Shown: piece after piece, positions 33,174-46,582 of the stretch
Numbering within the stretch: the first letter of the stretch is position 1
Layout of the letters: each line of letters opens with the position of its first letter
Assembly: GCA_949592205.1 (NCBI GenBank)
Contig: CATIUR010000006.1
Span: 11,983,001 to 12,047,000, forward strand
Length of the DNA: 64,000 nt
Source of the DNA: Helichrysum umbraculigerum
Taxonomy: Eukaryota; Streptophyta; Magnoliopsida; Asterales; Asteraceae
Direction of reading: 5' to 3'
Translations under genes and position numbers: made by a program
Notes under the pieces: generated by a model
The model's database searches: none
The model's input: the letters and a program-made list of their open reading frames with translations, nothing else
What the model was told of the DNA's origin: nothing

Positions 33174-34060
33174 ATGCCGCCCAAGAAGAAAAGTTACAGT
33201 GATGCGGAAATCAATGCTATCATTTCTCGAGTTGTGGCCGATGCCTTGGCTGCTCGGGACTCACCTCGAAACTCCCGAAATACTGGTGAAGCTCCCAGTA
33301 ATACCCCTGTCATCAAGCCTTGTTCTTACAAGGACTTTCTCAGCTGCAAACCACTATACTTCAAGGGCACGGAAGGTGCCATTGGACTGATCCGTTGGAT
33401 AGAACGGATGGAATCTGTTTTCAACCTCTGCAACTGTGCGGAGGATAACAAAGTCAAGTTCGCTGCATACACCTTTCAGGAAGGTGCTCTTACATGGTGG
33501 AACACCCACGCCAACTCTGTGGGCATCGAAATAGCAAACCAGCTCCCTTGGGATGAATTGAAGAAGAAGCTAACGGAGAAGTACTGCCCCGAAGAAGCCC
33601 TACACCGTCTGGAGGAAGAGTTTTGGCACTTGGCGGTGCAGGGTACCGATATTGAGGGTTATACCACCAAGTTCCAACAGTTCGCCTTACTATGCCCGGG
33701 ATTGGTTGAACAGGAGGCAAAAGGCATCAAAAGGTACATCCGCGGCCTTCCTGAGAGCATTCAGGGGAATGTCACCTCGGCCAAACCAACCACCACTGAA
33801 AGTGCTATCCGGCTAGCACATGAACTAATTGCACTAGTTGTCAACCTTGAGACATCCAACAGCTCTTCCAACAACAACAAACGCAAATCATCTGAACCCC
33901 ACAACAACCAAAACAAAAAGCCCAATACCATCCAAGTGTACAACACCAATTCTGAACCCAAACACGCCTACACTGGGGACAGACCATACTGTTCCAAATG
34001 TAACTACCACCACCATGGTCCATGCAAGTCTCCCTGCAACAACTGCAGGAAGTACGGGCA
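33174..34060 (+). pseudogene. Element G gag, N-terminal part
   Basis: ATG at 33174 (MPPKKKSYSDAE...). It contains the chromovirus capsid motifs GTEGAIGLIRWIERMESVF and ALTWWN, then a Lys/Asn-rich stretch and the start of the nucleocapsid knuckles. The frame is intact to 34060, where H is inserted within a Cys/His knuckle, and continues at 43042. Gag forms the particle that packages RNA. Confidence 0.93.
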
Positions 34061-36306
34061 TGTCACACCCCGTCTAAAGCGGAAACAACGGAATACGATG
34101 CGCGACTAGATCATAACACATTGATATAATAGAACAACACTAAATGCAATTCAACAACGTGTCATGATATCACTCAACACAAAGGCGACTTGTGTCGTGG
34201 TCAATCATTAACCGAATACATAGTCATCAATACATAAGAATCCAATTGTCATGTCACCACTAAGTATAATTGTATATGATCAACATTCAATCACCCAAGT
34301 CTTAGATGCAGCCTAGAAGTCTCGCTAAAGCCACTAAGTCTCAAGCTCCTTAGTCAAAATTCTGATTACCTGAAAAGAAATGCTCGAAAAGGTCAACACA
34401 ATGGTTGGTGAGTTTCGCAGATTTAATAAGACACACACATAAGTACAGTTTGCTGTGTTAATGAGTAAGTAGGACATATGATATGAAATAAGCACATAAG
34501 ATAACCAGTTAATCCACCATAAGCAATCCGTTCCGTTCCTGGATAATATTCACTCAAGGATAACGTATCTATCACAAGAGTGGGACCGTCATCCGATAGT
34601 ACTATCAATAATTATATCCGTATTAGTAAGAAATATGGAGTGTTGTCATGGTCCCGAAGACACAAGACTCATCCGAAAAGTAAGTAATCAGTCCACAACA
34701 ATCCGCAATCAGTTCACAACAATCAGCAATCAGTCCACAACAATCAGGATGTCACTTATTCAATCATAATGTCCAAAATAGAAAATCAGATAGTTTACAC
34801 AGCATAAGAAAACAGTTCGAAATCAGTTTGAGCATTCTTTTCCCCAAATGGAAAATAAGTAAAGAAAATGCGGCCGCAAAACTCACCAGAATAGTAGGTT
34901 AGAGAAAAGTAAGTATCACACACAAGCCGCAGTGTAAAATGAGCGCCCTATAATATTTAGATGAAATGTTCATGAGTTATGTGTCTTAAGGATTATGTAC
35001 ACGAGTCGAGTCAAGGGTTCCTATATGTTTATGTTCGTCTCATATATCCCTATAATATATTTCTCACAAATTCCCAAATAACTAAATCTTAAAGTTACTC
35101 AAGTTTATGTCTACACATTGCTAGTGATAACAGTTCAAATTCAATTCTTTTGTAAATATTTACCGACATGCATTCATGAATCCTTATCTAACCTAAACTT
35201 AGAAAATATTTTATAAACCATGATATATAGACATCACTCATGAAAATGTTAATTTGAAAGAATTAAGAAAACAAGACTTCAATTTATAATTAAGAAAACA
35301 TATTAATTTAAAAAATACATTTAAGTAAAATGATTTTATTAATTAAATTAAGATTATGAAAATAAAAGTTTTATACAGAAAATTTCATGTTTTCACATAA
35401 TTTTAAGATCTCAAAGTAATCAAAAAGTAATTAATCCATTGAATTCAAACTAATCAAAGTTTTCAGAAAATTCGGATTTCACTATAGCAGTTTACTAAAT
35501 AATTTTTTAAAATAAACCGTTTAGTTTCAGAGGCCGAAACCTCGCGCGCTTATGTAAAACATTGAGATCTACAACTTTTTAGCTTCGGCCGAAGCCTGAA
35601 AACGAATCTAACTAGGTCAAAACGGCTTCCGAAGTCGGCTGTAACAATTCAATTAGAAATCCAAAATTCGTTCGTATAATTAGGGTTTACGGTTTATGTC
35701 TTTAACTAAGGTCAAATCATATCATCGACTCGTGATTACATCTAGATCAGGTCTGGGATTAATAAATCTCAGAAACATAAGATAAGTTATTTGATAGAGT
35801 TTTATGAAATTACCTACACGATTACGTATCGCACGAAAGCAAACTCAAACTCGATTTTTGTAGGGTTTCTTTCTTGGTTTCCGTTGATGGCAGCACCACA
35901 CACACCTTGAACGAATTTTGTGATCCAAAGGAAGTGCTAGGGTTGTGTTTAGCGTATATTTATATGTAGGGAGTGGGTTGGAAGTTAGGTCAAGGGATTG
36001 GTGGGTTGGGTCGGCCGAATGGGCTCACCAAGGGGAAGGGGATCTTGGGTCAGTTATATGGACGAATTATACATGGTATAATGGGCTAAACTCTGAATAT
36101 GTTGTAGCCCTCTCTATTCCGATAGTCTGGGCTTTTGAATCAACTCAATCCGAGTCCGGATGAAAGAGTTATGACCCGAACAGTACAGCCTCGTGATAAA
36201 CTCTTGAATCGTCTTAAAACATTACATACAAGTTACGAATTTTTATTTAGCTTCTTTACTTATGTATTATAATTGTTAATATTCTTATTATTTTAAAATT
36301 ACTTAT

Positions 36307-36356
<50 letters not shown>

Positions 36357-36581
36357 CATACTTCGCACGTTCTCTTAAGTTTCCAAATTACGAACGCGTT
36401 CACGTTTTTCCTTGTATCTTTTTCGTTAGAGACTCAATTGCGATGATTCTTTTTGCGTTGAATTCGATTTTTGAAAATGAATACTTTGGCGTAAGGAGAT
36501 CCATGTGATGATTCCTAATACGATATTATGTTTTTACCATTTATATTACAAGTACTAAGCATTTTGGTGACGATTGTCACA
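34061..36581 (-). repeat. Element H 3' LTR (left copy)
   Basis: On the plus strand it reads TGTCACACCCCG to ACGATTGTCACA. It contains a 14-15-bp tandem motif AATCAGTCCACAACAATC (34686-34752) and an (AT)n microsatellite at about 36310-36353, shorter than in the other LTR. Confidence 0.92.
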
Positions 36582-36617
36582 GTATCCCCCCGTTAGGAGA
36601 ATTTCGTCCCGAAATTC
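36582..36617 (-). other. Element H polypurine tract and hairpin
   Basis: On the minus strand CTAACGGGGGGATAC precedes the LTR; just upstream is a perfect 8-bp hairpin (GAATTTCG / CGAAATTC, loop 3 nt, 36599-36617). Confidence 0.85.
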
Positions 36618-39600
36618 AGTGGAGCTAATACCGACAGCCTTGAAGATTTTAGATTTGTTTCACATAAGAGGTCGAAGATGAAAAGTTGTTTTGTTAACTA
36701 AAGGGAGTAAAGGAGTTTTATCAAAAAGGTAGTATAGTATTAGAGGTGACGATGGTAATACGTGAGATATGTATCATGTACCCATCGTGTGGTTAATTCT
36801 CATGGTTTTGTACTAGGCTTTGATTTATTGAAGTTTATTTGTGTTGCACACTAACCCATACTGATGGCTCACTTATGCTATACTTGTAGATGATCTATTA
36901 TCACGATATGATCGACAATTATTAAGGAATGATTTTGAGTAAACAAATGAAGAATATTGGTTCTTTATACGAACGTGCAGATTGTTACTTCTACACAAGT
37001 ATGTATGAGTTTCTCATATTGAGAATACTGTTTAACGCGGAACAATCAAGATTAGATTCGACTTATCATATCAAAATTTAGATTACACGAAAATGAGTCT
37101 CAACAGTTTAAACTTCTATAGTGTGCTTAATTTTGTCTTATGTATATTGTGTATTTATAATTACTTTCTTACAGATTTGAATGAGTTTATTGATTTGAAG
37201 TAACATTATATTTGCAAGGGTTGTGTTGACAGATGAAATCAATCCACAATATTATCAAAGAAAGAGGAGTTCATACGTACAAGAGTGTCTCCGGATTTAT
37301 TTCTGTAAGGAATGAATAAGTTTGTACTTATATTTTATTCAAAAATCGAAGCGCTTGGTTTTGGATTAAACTCATAGTGTACATTTTCTCACATCGGGAT
37401 CCTTTCATTATAAGAATTAAGAAGGATCTTAGGGATATTGGCAAGGTAGTGCCAAACCATGTGAATCGTTTTGTCTATAGGTTGTTTCATGTTGTTTCTT
37501 ATGATTTCTAGCAAGTTCTATCCAAGTTTATCCCCACTTTAGCTCGCGTAAGTGTGATTTAAAAATCTGTCATAACAATTTGTAGACCGGCTTACAGAAA
37601 TATAATGTTTATCCCATGTTTCGGCAACATTTTGATGTCGAGTAAAGATTTTAGTTTGGTTGCGTTTTGAATCCAGGTTTGTTTCTTTGGATTTGGGAAA
37701 TCGTCTCCTATGTATCGATATGGTAACACTAGAGATATATACGCACTATACAGGGTAAGTGTGAATCGAAAGAAAGAACATTATTCGGAGATATTATGTG
37801 TTTTATACTTGTGTTTAAGGCCAACGGGTTATGTTAAATATTCAATTGATTCCCTATCGACCGATTTGTTTCGTGTATATCTTGATCTACACTTTGTAAT
37901 TATTTATAATTAGGCTTCCGTCAATCTTGAATTCAACGTCCTTCTTGTTATTTGAGCTTATCGTATTAAAAGCAATAGAGGTTATTGTATTATGTTGTTT
38001 GATTTATTTTAAATATTGGATGGTGTAAAAATTTTTTTTTTTTTTTTTTTTACAAACTTATATGTATTCGTTAAAATCCAAATAGTTATTAATGCTTGCG
38101 CAATTTACATGTTCCAAAATTTAGAGAGTTTCAAAACAATATAATCTATTTTGTTACCAAAGATTTTAATAAGAGCATTTTGAGGCACCATTTAATAATC
38201 TAATTGATTACGAATGGTCGAATGTTTTAGCTTGAGAGAGAAGTTTAATAAATAGACATGTCCTTATTTTGAGAATTTTCGTTCAAACCCTTTTCAACAC
38301 GTAGTGTAGAGATTGGTTGAGTTTGAGAGTCATAATTGTGCTTTTGATTACCAATACATCAGCGAGTTGTGTTCATACTATGACCTTTAGAAATACATTT
38401 GATCGGACCAAGTTACGATTGTTATGTGGCGGAGGAAATTCGTGCAGTTGTGTCTTTGATTGAATTTAAGTCCTTATAGCATTCGTAGTCGAAATAGTTT
38501 AGAACCAAGGTTAGAACATATGTTACGAATGGTCAAATTTATTTATGTCTTAATTTAATATGGGGAATTATAGCCTTCAACATATAGAGATAGATTTGTA
38601 AGTCAATGCGGAGAACTAAATGTATGTCCAATAGGTAACGAATATCGGACTAACTTGCTAATGGGAATTCATAATTTTGTTGTGAAGATAATAACAACCC
38701 AGTAGGTAAATGTATCACCGACTAGAAAAGAAAAGATCATTGCATGATATGAAGTGTACGTGTACGTAGTCGTAGTCAGAAGTTTCGAAAGCAAGTTAAG
38801 GCGTAATTATGCCTAAAGAATTTGAGAACTAATGAGCCAAATATTTTTGTTCCAAGTGAGTAATGTCTTAATAGAGTTTTACATGGATATTCATTAGTAT
38901 GTTATTGTTGATAACATACGTTATATGTGATAGTAGTATCTTATAATCAGAAATTCTTATCATACTATCTTTTATCTTGACTTTCAATCGTTACGATTAA
39001 TAGCGTTAACATTGAGTGATTTCCGCACTGTATAACTATAGAAATTTAGAGTATAATTGAAACATTATGGGCGGTTATATGGGCACATTAGGGATATGAA
39101 ACCAATCAACCAGTTTGATCTTTAATTGAAGATTATAATCATTTTAAAGTTATGTAAGGGGGCAGCAATTGCAAATTTTGTAGGTTACTTAATAAACTCA
39201 AACGGGAAGTCAAGTGTGATAAAGCTTAAAATTTTAGGAGATTAACTAAGAAGATGCTAAGTAGGGTTTGTTCAAATTAGCATTAGCGCATGACCTGATC
39301 AATGCAATAGTAAAAGCAATAAAGTTAATGATGGTATTGGTGGTGCGTGTCAATAGAATAGAGATTGAAAGTAATTCTATGTGTTCTTTATAAATTTTGT
39401 TCCTTATAGAGTAAATAAAGTGAAATTTGATATTTTTTTTTTATATATATAAGGAGTAATAGATTATTGGTAGGGAGTAGAATTGTTGGAAACCTCGGTA
39501 AAGTGGAGTAGAAATTCGATCGGGGTAATATATTGATTCCCTTTGCTCGAATCAAAATTGAGACATTCGAATTTTTACTAAAAAAAAACATTTTGGGGGT

Positions 39601-40440
39601 TTTTAATAGGACATGGGTACAATTTAAAGCTAAACAGGAATCACTTTATAAGTGTTTTAGATATGTGAAAATCCTCCACATAAGTTAGGAGAGAAAATGA
39701 GATATCTACTTCTCAGTGTTTATTTAATTTCATCATTCTTCCCTTAGAAAATTTATTCGGTTTTCTCGTATTCTATCATTTTAAATCAACGTTTGGCATA
39801 CCATGTAAGAAAGGACATCACATATAGTACTCAATTTAATTTGTCTATTCGTTTCGGGTGTAGTATATTGTGAACTTAATGTTCTAAAATCTTTTCTAAT
39901 TATTTCCTTTTTAATTCCCTCAAAAGTGCGAACATCGTGCTCACACAGATGCTCGTTTTTATGTAATCCGAGATTTTCTCACCTTATGATGTCATCAATC
40001 CCATTTGATTTGATTTGATTCGTTTGGTACCCAAGTAGCATATAAGCCACATGGTTATTTACTGTTTATTGGAAGGATTCTTGATTTCAAGTTTTATTGC
40101 TTTTGATGTTTGATCATCGATTCATACAACATGGTCACGTGATGACTCGCTAACGTAGGATATATTTACAATACGTGGGCCCCCGTATTCTAAATATATC
40201 CCTCATTTGTTTCCTCACTACCAACGTTGTATTTCACAATGTATACAGAGTATGTTAATTAGTATATAGTTCAGTAGTAAATTTCGAGGGCAAAATTCAT
40301 TTAAGGGAAGTAAAGAGTATACACGACATGATGTGCGGTGATTTAGTATGAATGAGATCAAAAGTCGATGTTATGAGCAAATAGATACACGTAGATTGAT
40401 GCACACACAGTTCCTAGTATGTAAACTATATGAAGGTTCC
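36618..40440 (-). other. Element H internal region, non-coding
   Basis: AT-rich sequence with stops in every frame; the longest open frames are under 70 codons and show no recognisable motif. A run of about 22 T residues lies at 38030-38051. Nothing else stands out. Confidence 0.8.
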
Positions 40441-40504
40441 TAGTTTATAGTCTAGGTCGAGTATTCCACCTAGTTCTCTATAAACAATGGCTCTGACACC
40501 AATC
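40440..40504 (-). other. Element H primer-binding site and leader remnant
   Basis: On the minus strand TTGGTGTCAGAGCC (40489-40502) differs by one base from the tRNA-Met site of B and G. The next 50 nt still align with the B/G leader (GAACTAGGT, then CCTAGACTAT). Confidence 0.8.
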
Positions 40505-42749
40505 TGTGACACCCCGTCTAAAGCGGAAACAACGGAATACGACGCGCGACTAGATCATAACACATTGATATAATAGAACAACACTAAATGCAATTCAACA
40601 ACGTGTCATGATATCACTCAACACAAAGGCGACTTGTGTCGTGGTCAATCATTAACCGAATACATAGTCATCAATACATAAGAATCCAATTGTCATGTCA
40701 CCACTAAGTATAATTGTATATGATCAACATTCAATCACCCAAGTCTCAGATGCAGCCTAGAAGTCTCGCTAAAGCCACTAAGTCTCAAGCTCCTTAGTCA
40801 AAATTCTGATTACCTGAAAAGAAATGCTCGAAAAGGTCAACACAATGGTTGGTGAGTTTCACAGGTTTAATAAGACACACACATAAGTACAGTTTGCTGT
40901 GTTAATGAGTAAGTAGGACATATGATATGAAATAAGCACATAAGATAACCAATTCATCCACCATAAGCAATCCGTTCCGTTCCTGGATAATATTCACTCA
41001 AGGATAACGTATCTATCACAAGAGTGGGACTGTCGTCCGATAGTACTATCAATAATCATATCCGTATTAGTAAGAAATATGGAGTGTTGTCATGGTCCCG
41101 AAGACACAAGACTCATCCGAAAAGTAAGTAATCAGTCCACAACAATCCGCAATCAGTTCACAACAATCAGCAATCAGTCCACAACAATCAGGATGTCACT
41201 TATTCAATCATAATGTCCAAAACAGAAAATCAGATAGTTTACACAGCATAAGAAAACAGTTCGAAATCAGTTTGAGCATTCTTTTCCCCCAATGGAAAAT
41301 AAGTAAAGAAAATGGGGCCGCAAAACTCACCAGAATAGCAGGTTAGAGAAAAGTAAGTATCACACACAAGCCGCAGTGTAAAATGAGCGCCCTATAATAT
41401 TTAGATGAAATGTTCATGAGTTATGTGTCTTAAGGATTATGTACACGAGTCGAGTCAAGGGTTCCTATATGTTTATGTTCGTCTCATATATCCCTATAAT
41501 ATATTTCTCACAAATTCCCAAATAACTAAATCTTAAAGTTACTCAAGTTTATGTCTACACATTGCTAGTGATAACAGTTCAAATTCAATTCTTTTGTAAA
41601 TATTCACCGACATGCATTCATGAATCCTTATCTAACCTAAACTTAGAAAATATTTTATAAACCATGATATATAGACATCACTCATGAGAATGTTAATTTG
41701 AAAGAATTAAGAAAACAAGACTACAATTTATAATTAAGAAAACATATTAATTTAACAAATACATTTAAGTAAAATGATTTTATTAATTAAATTAAGATTA
41801 TGAAAATAAAAGTTTTATACAGAAAATTTCATGTTTTCACATAATTTTAAGATCTCAAAGTAATCAAAAAGTAATTAATTCATTGAATTCAAACTAATCA
41901 AAGTTTTCAGAAAATTCGGATTTCACTATGGCATTTTACTAAATAATTTTTATAAAATAACCCGTTTAGTTTCAGAGGCCGAAACCTTGCGGACTTATGT
42001 AAAACATCGAGATCTACAACTTTTTTGTTTCGACCGAATCCTGAAAACGAATCTAACTAGGTCAAAACGGCTTCCGAAGTCGGCTGTAACAATTCAATCA
42101 GAAATCCAAAATTCGTTCGTATAACTAGGGTTTACGGTTTATGTATTTAACTAAGGTCAAATCATATCATCGACTCGTGATTACATCTAGATCAGGTCTG
42201 GGATTAATAAATCTCAGAAACATAAGATAAGTTATTTGATAGAGTTTTATGAAATTACCTACACGATTACGTATCGCACGAAAGCAAACTCAAACTCGAT
42301 TTTTGTAGGGTTTCTTTCTTGGTTTCGGTTGATGGCAGCACCACACACACCATGAACGAATTTTTGTGATCCAAAGGAAGTGCTAGGGTTGTGTTTAGCG
42401 TATATTTATATGTAGGGAGTGGGTTGGAAGTTAGGTCAAGGGATTGGTGGGTTGGGCCGGCCGAATGGGCTCACCAAGGGGAAGGGGATCTTGGGTCAGT
42501 TATATGGACGAATTATACATGGTATAATGGGCTAAACTCTGAATATGTTTTAGCCCTCTCTATTCCGATCGTCTGGGCTTTTGAATCAACTCAATCCTTA
42601 TCCGGATGAAAGAGTTATGGCCCGAACAGTGCAGCCTCGTGATAAACTCTTGAATCGTCTTAAAACATTACATACAAGTTACGAATTTTTATTTAGCTTC
42701 TTTACTTATGTATTATAATTGTTAATATTCTTATTATTTTAAAATTACT

Positions 42750-42811
<62 letters not shown>

Positions 42812-43036
42812 CATACTTCGCACGTTCTCTTAAGTTTCCAAATTACGAACGCGTTCACGTTTTTCCTTGTATCTTTTTCGTTACATACTCAATTGCGATG
42901 ATTCTTTTTGCGTTGAATTCGATTTTTGAAAATGAATACTTTGACGTAAAGAGATACATGTGATGATTCCTAATACGATATTACGTTTTTACCATTTATA
43001 TTACAAGTACTAAGCATTTTGGTGACGATTGTCACA
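40505..43036 (-). repeat. Element H 5' LTR (right copy)
   Basis: Very similar to 34061-36581. The (AT)n tract (42752-42808) is longer and explains most of the length difference. A donor-like GTGAGT on the minus strand starts at 41330, followed by a GCGGCCCC block as in B. Confidence 0.92.
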
Positions 43037-43041
43037 GGGCA

Positions 43042-46000
43042 TTCCTCTAAGGTTTGCAGAGCTCCCAAACCCAACAACAACACCAAACAAAACAAATCCT
43101 GTTATGGATGTGGAGAGACTGGACACTTCAGAGATGCGTGTCCTAAACAGAAGAACAACAACAACAACGCAAAAGGAAGGGCTTTTGTTCTCAATGCTGG
43201 AGATGCCCGTCAGGACCCGAATGTGGTCACGGGTATGTTCCTCCTCAACAACTTAACTGCTTCTGTTCTATTTGATACTGGTGCTGATAGAAGCTTTATT
43301 TCCGATGAGTTTTGTCCACTACTTGACATCACCCCCGTTGCCTTAGGTGTTAAGTACACCATAGAACTTGCAAATGGTAAACTCAGAGAAACCAATAGTG
43401 TGATACCTAATTGCACTTTAAACCTAGCCGACGAAACCTTCTCAATCGATCTTATGCCTGTTGAAATAGGAAGTTTCGACGTCATTATTGGTATGGATTG
43501 GTTGTCCAAACACCGAGATGAAATCATCTGTTACCAAAAGGTCGTTCGAATCCCTCTCGCCGCCGGTAGAACCTTTGTCATACAGGGGGAGACCGGTGGG
43601 ACGAGACTCAATATCATATCTTGCTTGAAAACCCAGAAATTTCTGAGAAAGGGTTACCCATAAATCCTCGCACACATCATGGAGAAAAAGTCGGAGGAGA
43701 AGCGACTTGAGGATGTGCCGATAGTTCGAGACTTTCCAGAAGTCTTTCCCGAAGAACTGCCTGGTCTACCACCACCTAGACAGGTTGAGTTATCAATCGA
43801 ACTCGTGCCAGGTGCCGCACCTGTGGCCCGAGCACCATACCGATTAGCCCCATCTGAACTTCAGGAGTTGTCCACCCAATTACAGGAACTCCTGGAAAGA
43901 GGATACATCAGACCGAGTTTTTCACCTTGGGGAGCTCCGGTCTTGTTCGTGAAAAAGAAAGACGGTTTATTCCGAATGTGTATCGACTATCGAGAGTTGA
44001 ACATGTTAACCGTCAAGAACCGATATCCACTTCCACGCATCGATGACCTGTTTGACCAACTTCAAGGGTCGAGTTTTTATTCAAAGATCGAACTGCGGTC
44101 AGGTTATCATCAACTACGTGTTCGCGACACCGATATCCTGAAAACTGCTTTTAGAACCCGTTATGGGCATTACGAATTTCAGGTGATGCCATTCGGTCTA
44201 ACCAACGCACCGGCTGTATTCATGGACCTTATGAATCGGGTGTGCAAACCTTATCTCGACAAGTTTGTTATCGTCTTTATCGATGACATCCTCATATATT
44301 CACGAAACGAACAAGAACACGCGCAACATCTCAAAACCATTTTAGAACTACTTAGACACGAGGAGCTTTACGCCAAATTCTCCAAGTGTGAATTCTGGAT
44401 CCAAACCATTCAATTCCTTGGACACGTTATCGATAGTCAGGGAATTAATGTGGATCCATCCAAAATCGAGGCTATCAAAAATTGGCAATCGCCGACAACT
44501 CCAACAGAAGTACGGCAGTTTTTAGGACTGGCCTGGTACTATCGACGATTCATCGAGAACTTCTCAAAAATAGCCTTGCCACTCACGACACTGACTCAGA
44601 AAGATAAAAAGTTCGATTGGACTAAAAAACAAGAGTCATCATTTCAACTTCTGAAATAAAAGCTTTGCAGTGCTCCAAAGGCACCGATGACTTCGTGGTA
44701 TACTGCGATGCTTCTTATCAAGGTCTCGGTTGCGTGCTGATGCAACGTGACAAGGTCATTGCTTACGCCTCACGAAAACTCAAAATCCACAAAAAGAACT
44801 ACACTACTCACGACCTCGAACTAGGAGCTGTCGTGTTCGCTCTCATAATATGGAGACATTATCTCTACGGCACTAAGTGCACAATCTTCACCGACCACAA
44901 AAGTCTCCAACACATATTCGATCAAAAGGATCTCAACGTGAGGCAACGTCGCTGGATCCAGTTGCTTACCGATTACGACTGCGAAATCAAATACCATCCA
45001 GGGAAGGCAAATGTTGTTGCCGATGCCCTCAGTCGAAAGGAACGATCGAAACCACTTCGAATCCGAGCTCTCAGTATGACTATTCACAATGATCTAAACC
45101 TTCAGATTCTCACTGCTCAGATCGAAGCTACCAAACCTGAAAACATCAAAAACAAAGCCTTACGAGGCATGGAGAAACAATTCGAAATCAAGCCTAATGG
45201 AATTAGGTATTTCTCAAATCGAATCTGGTTGCCTAGTTTTGGGAACCTGCGAGACTTGGTGATGGATGAAGCTCACAAGTCAAAATACTCTATTCATCCG
45301 GGATCCGATAAAATGTATCACGGCATCAAGGATTTCTATTGGTGGCCGAACATGAAAGCCGAGATCGCCATCTATGTTAGCAAGTGCCTTACTTGCTCAA
45401 AAGTCAAAGCCGAGTACCAAAAACCTTCCGGTTTGCTTCAACAACCCGACATTCCTTAATGGAAATGGGAACAAATCGCCATGGATTTCATAACCAAGCT
45501 GCCAAAGTCATCGAGCGGTTGCGATACCATTTGGGTGATCGTCGACCGTCTCACTAAGTCTGCTCACTTCCTGGCGATCAAAGAAACCGACAAAATGGAA
45601 CGCCTTACCCGAATTTATCTGAAAGAAATCGTAACCCGACACGGTGTTCCAATCTCGATTATCTCCGACAGGGATAGTCGTTTCACATCTCAATTTTGGC
45701 AGTCACTTCAAAAATCATTGGGTACCCGTCTTGACATGAGTACCTCATACCATCCTCAAACCGACGGCCAAAGTGAACGAACAATTCAAACATTGGAAGA
45801 CATGCTACGGGCCTGCGTAGTTGACTTCGGTGTAAACTGGGAACGACACCTACCATTGTGCGAGTTTTCGTACAACAATAGTTATCACACCAGCATTAAG
45901 GCTGCACCATTCCAGGCACTGTACGGTCGTAAGTGCCGCTCACCTATCTGTTGGACCGAAATTGGGGATAGCCAACTCACGGGTCCGGAAATCATTCACG

Positions 46001-46548
46001 AAACAACCGAGAAAATTGTCGAAATTCAAAACAAACTCAAAGCCGCACGTGATCGTCAGAAAAGTTATGCTGACGTGAGACGCAAACCACTCGAGTTCCA
46101 GGTTGGGGACCGAGTACTACTCAAAGTATCGCCTTGGAAAGGCGTAATTCGATTCGGCAAACGAGGGAAGTTAAATCCTAGGTACATTGGGCCATTCGAG
46201 ATCCTCGAGAGGATTGGTCCAGTGGCATATCGATTGCAGCTGCCATCCGAACTCAGCAGTGTGCACCCCACTTTTCACATTTCAAATTTGAAAAAGTGTC
46301 TGTCTGATGAGACACTTATCATTCCACTCGATGAGATTCGAGTTGACGACAAGCTTCACTTCGTTGAAGAACACGCCGAAATCATGGACCGTGAGGTCAA
46401 ACAACTCAAACAAAGTCGTATTCCCATCATCAAGGTCAGGTGGAATTCGCGGCGTGGTCCGGAATTCACCTGGGAACGGGAGGACCAAATGCGACTCAAG
46501 TATCCTCAACTTTTCACTGACTCTACTCCAATCATGACTTCGACTTAA
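43042..46548 (+). pseudogene. Element G gag C-terminus and pol
   Basis: The frame resumes after H with the knuckles (CYGCGETGHFRDAC), protease (LFDTGADRSF at about 43270), RT (RPSFSPWGAPVLF, YRELN, FIDD at about 44280), RNase H (YCDASYQGLG, DHKS), integrase (YSIHPGSDKMYHGIK and CLTC; SDRDSRF; SERTIQTLED), GPY (YIGPF) and a chromodomain-like end (46370-46520). Breaks: stop at 43661-43663; TAA at 44657-44659 where relatives have Gln; a small deletion near 44680 that shifts the frame; TAA at 45457-45459. The catalytic residues themselves are preserved, but the protein cannot be made whole. Confidence 0.92.
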
Positions 46549-46582
46549 ATTCCGGGACGAAATTCTTCTAACAGGGGGAGAA
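46548..46582 (+). other. Element G hairpin and polypurine tract
   Basis: AATTCCG / CGAAATT forms a stem with one mismatch (46548-46564), followed by ACAGGGGGAGAA directly before the 3' LTR. Confidence 0.85.

Larger units (their letters stand above)
34061..43036 (-). mobile_element. Element H: non-coding LTR retrotransposon (LARD-like) inserted in G
   Basis: LTRs of about 2.52 kb (34061-36581 and 40505-43036) flank a 3.9-kb internal region. Exact target duplication gggca (34056-34060 and 43037-43041). The primer-binding site is on the minus strand next to the right LTR and the polypurine tract next to the left LTR, so it is oriented minus. No coding region with any retroviral signature remains on either strand. 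Its primer site, post-primer leader, donor-like motif and pre-polypurine hairpin resemble those of G and B, so it probably uses their proteins. Confidence 0.92.

Noticed and set aside
33082..33390. 102-residue frame overlapping the start of G gag
   Set aside because: Another phase of the gag gene; the MPPKKK start at 33174 matches B gag.
35945..36163. 72-residue frame repeated at 42391-42609
   Set aside because: It is repeated only because it lies in the two LTRs of H; the frame has no recognisable motif.
38030..38051. Poly-T run as a retroposed (LINE/SINE) tail
   Set aside because: No target duplication or element body next to it; simple homopolymer inside H.
36582..40504. Decayed gag-pol in H
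   Set aside because: I looked for YRELN, FIDD, zinc-knuckle and integrase motifs on both strands and found none; the longest frames are under 70 codons.
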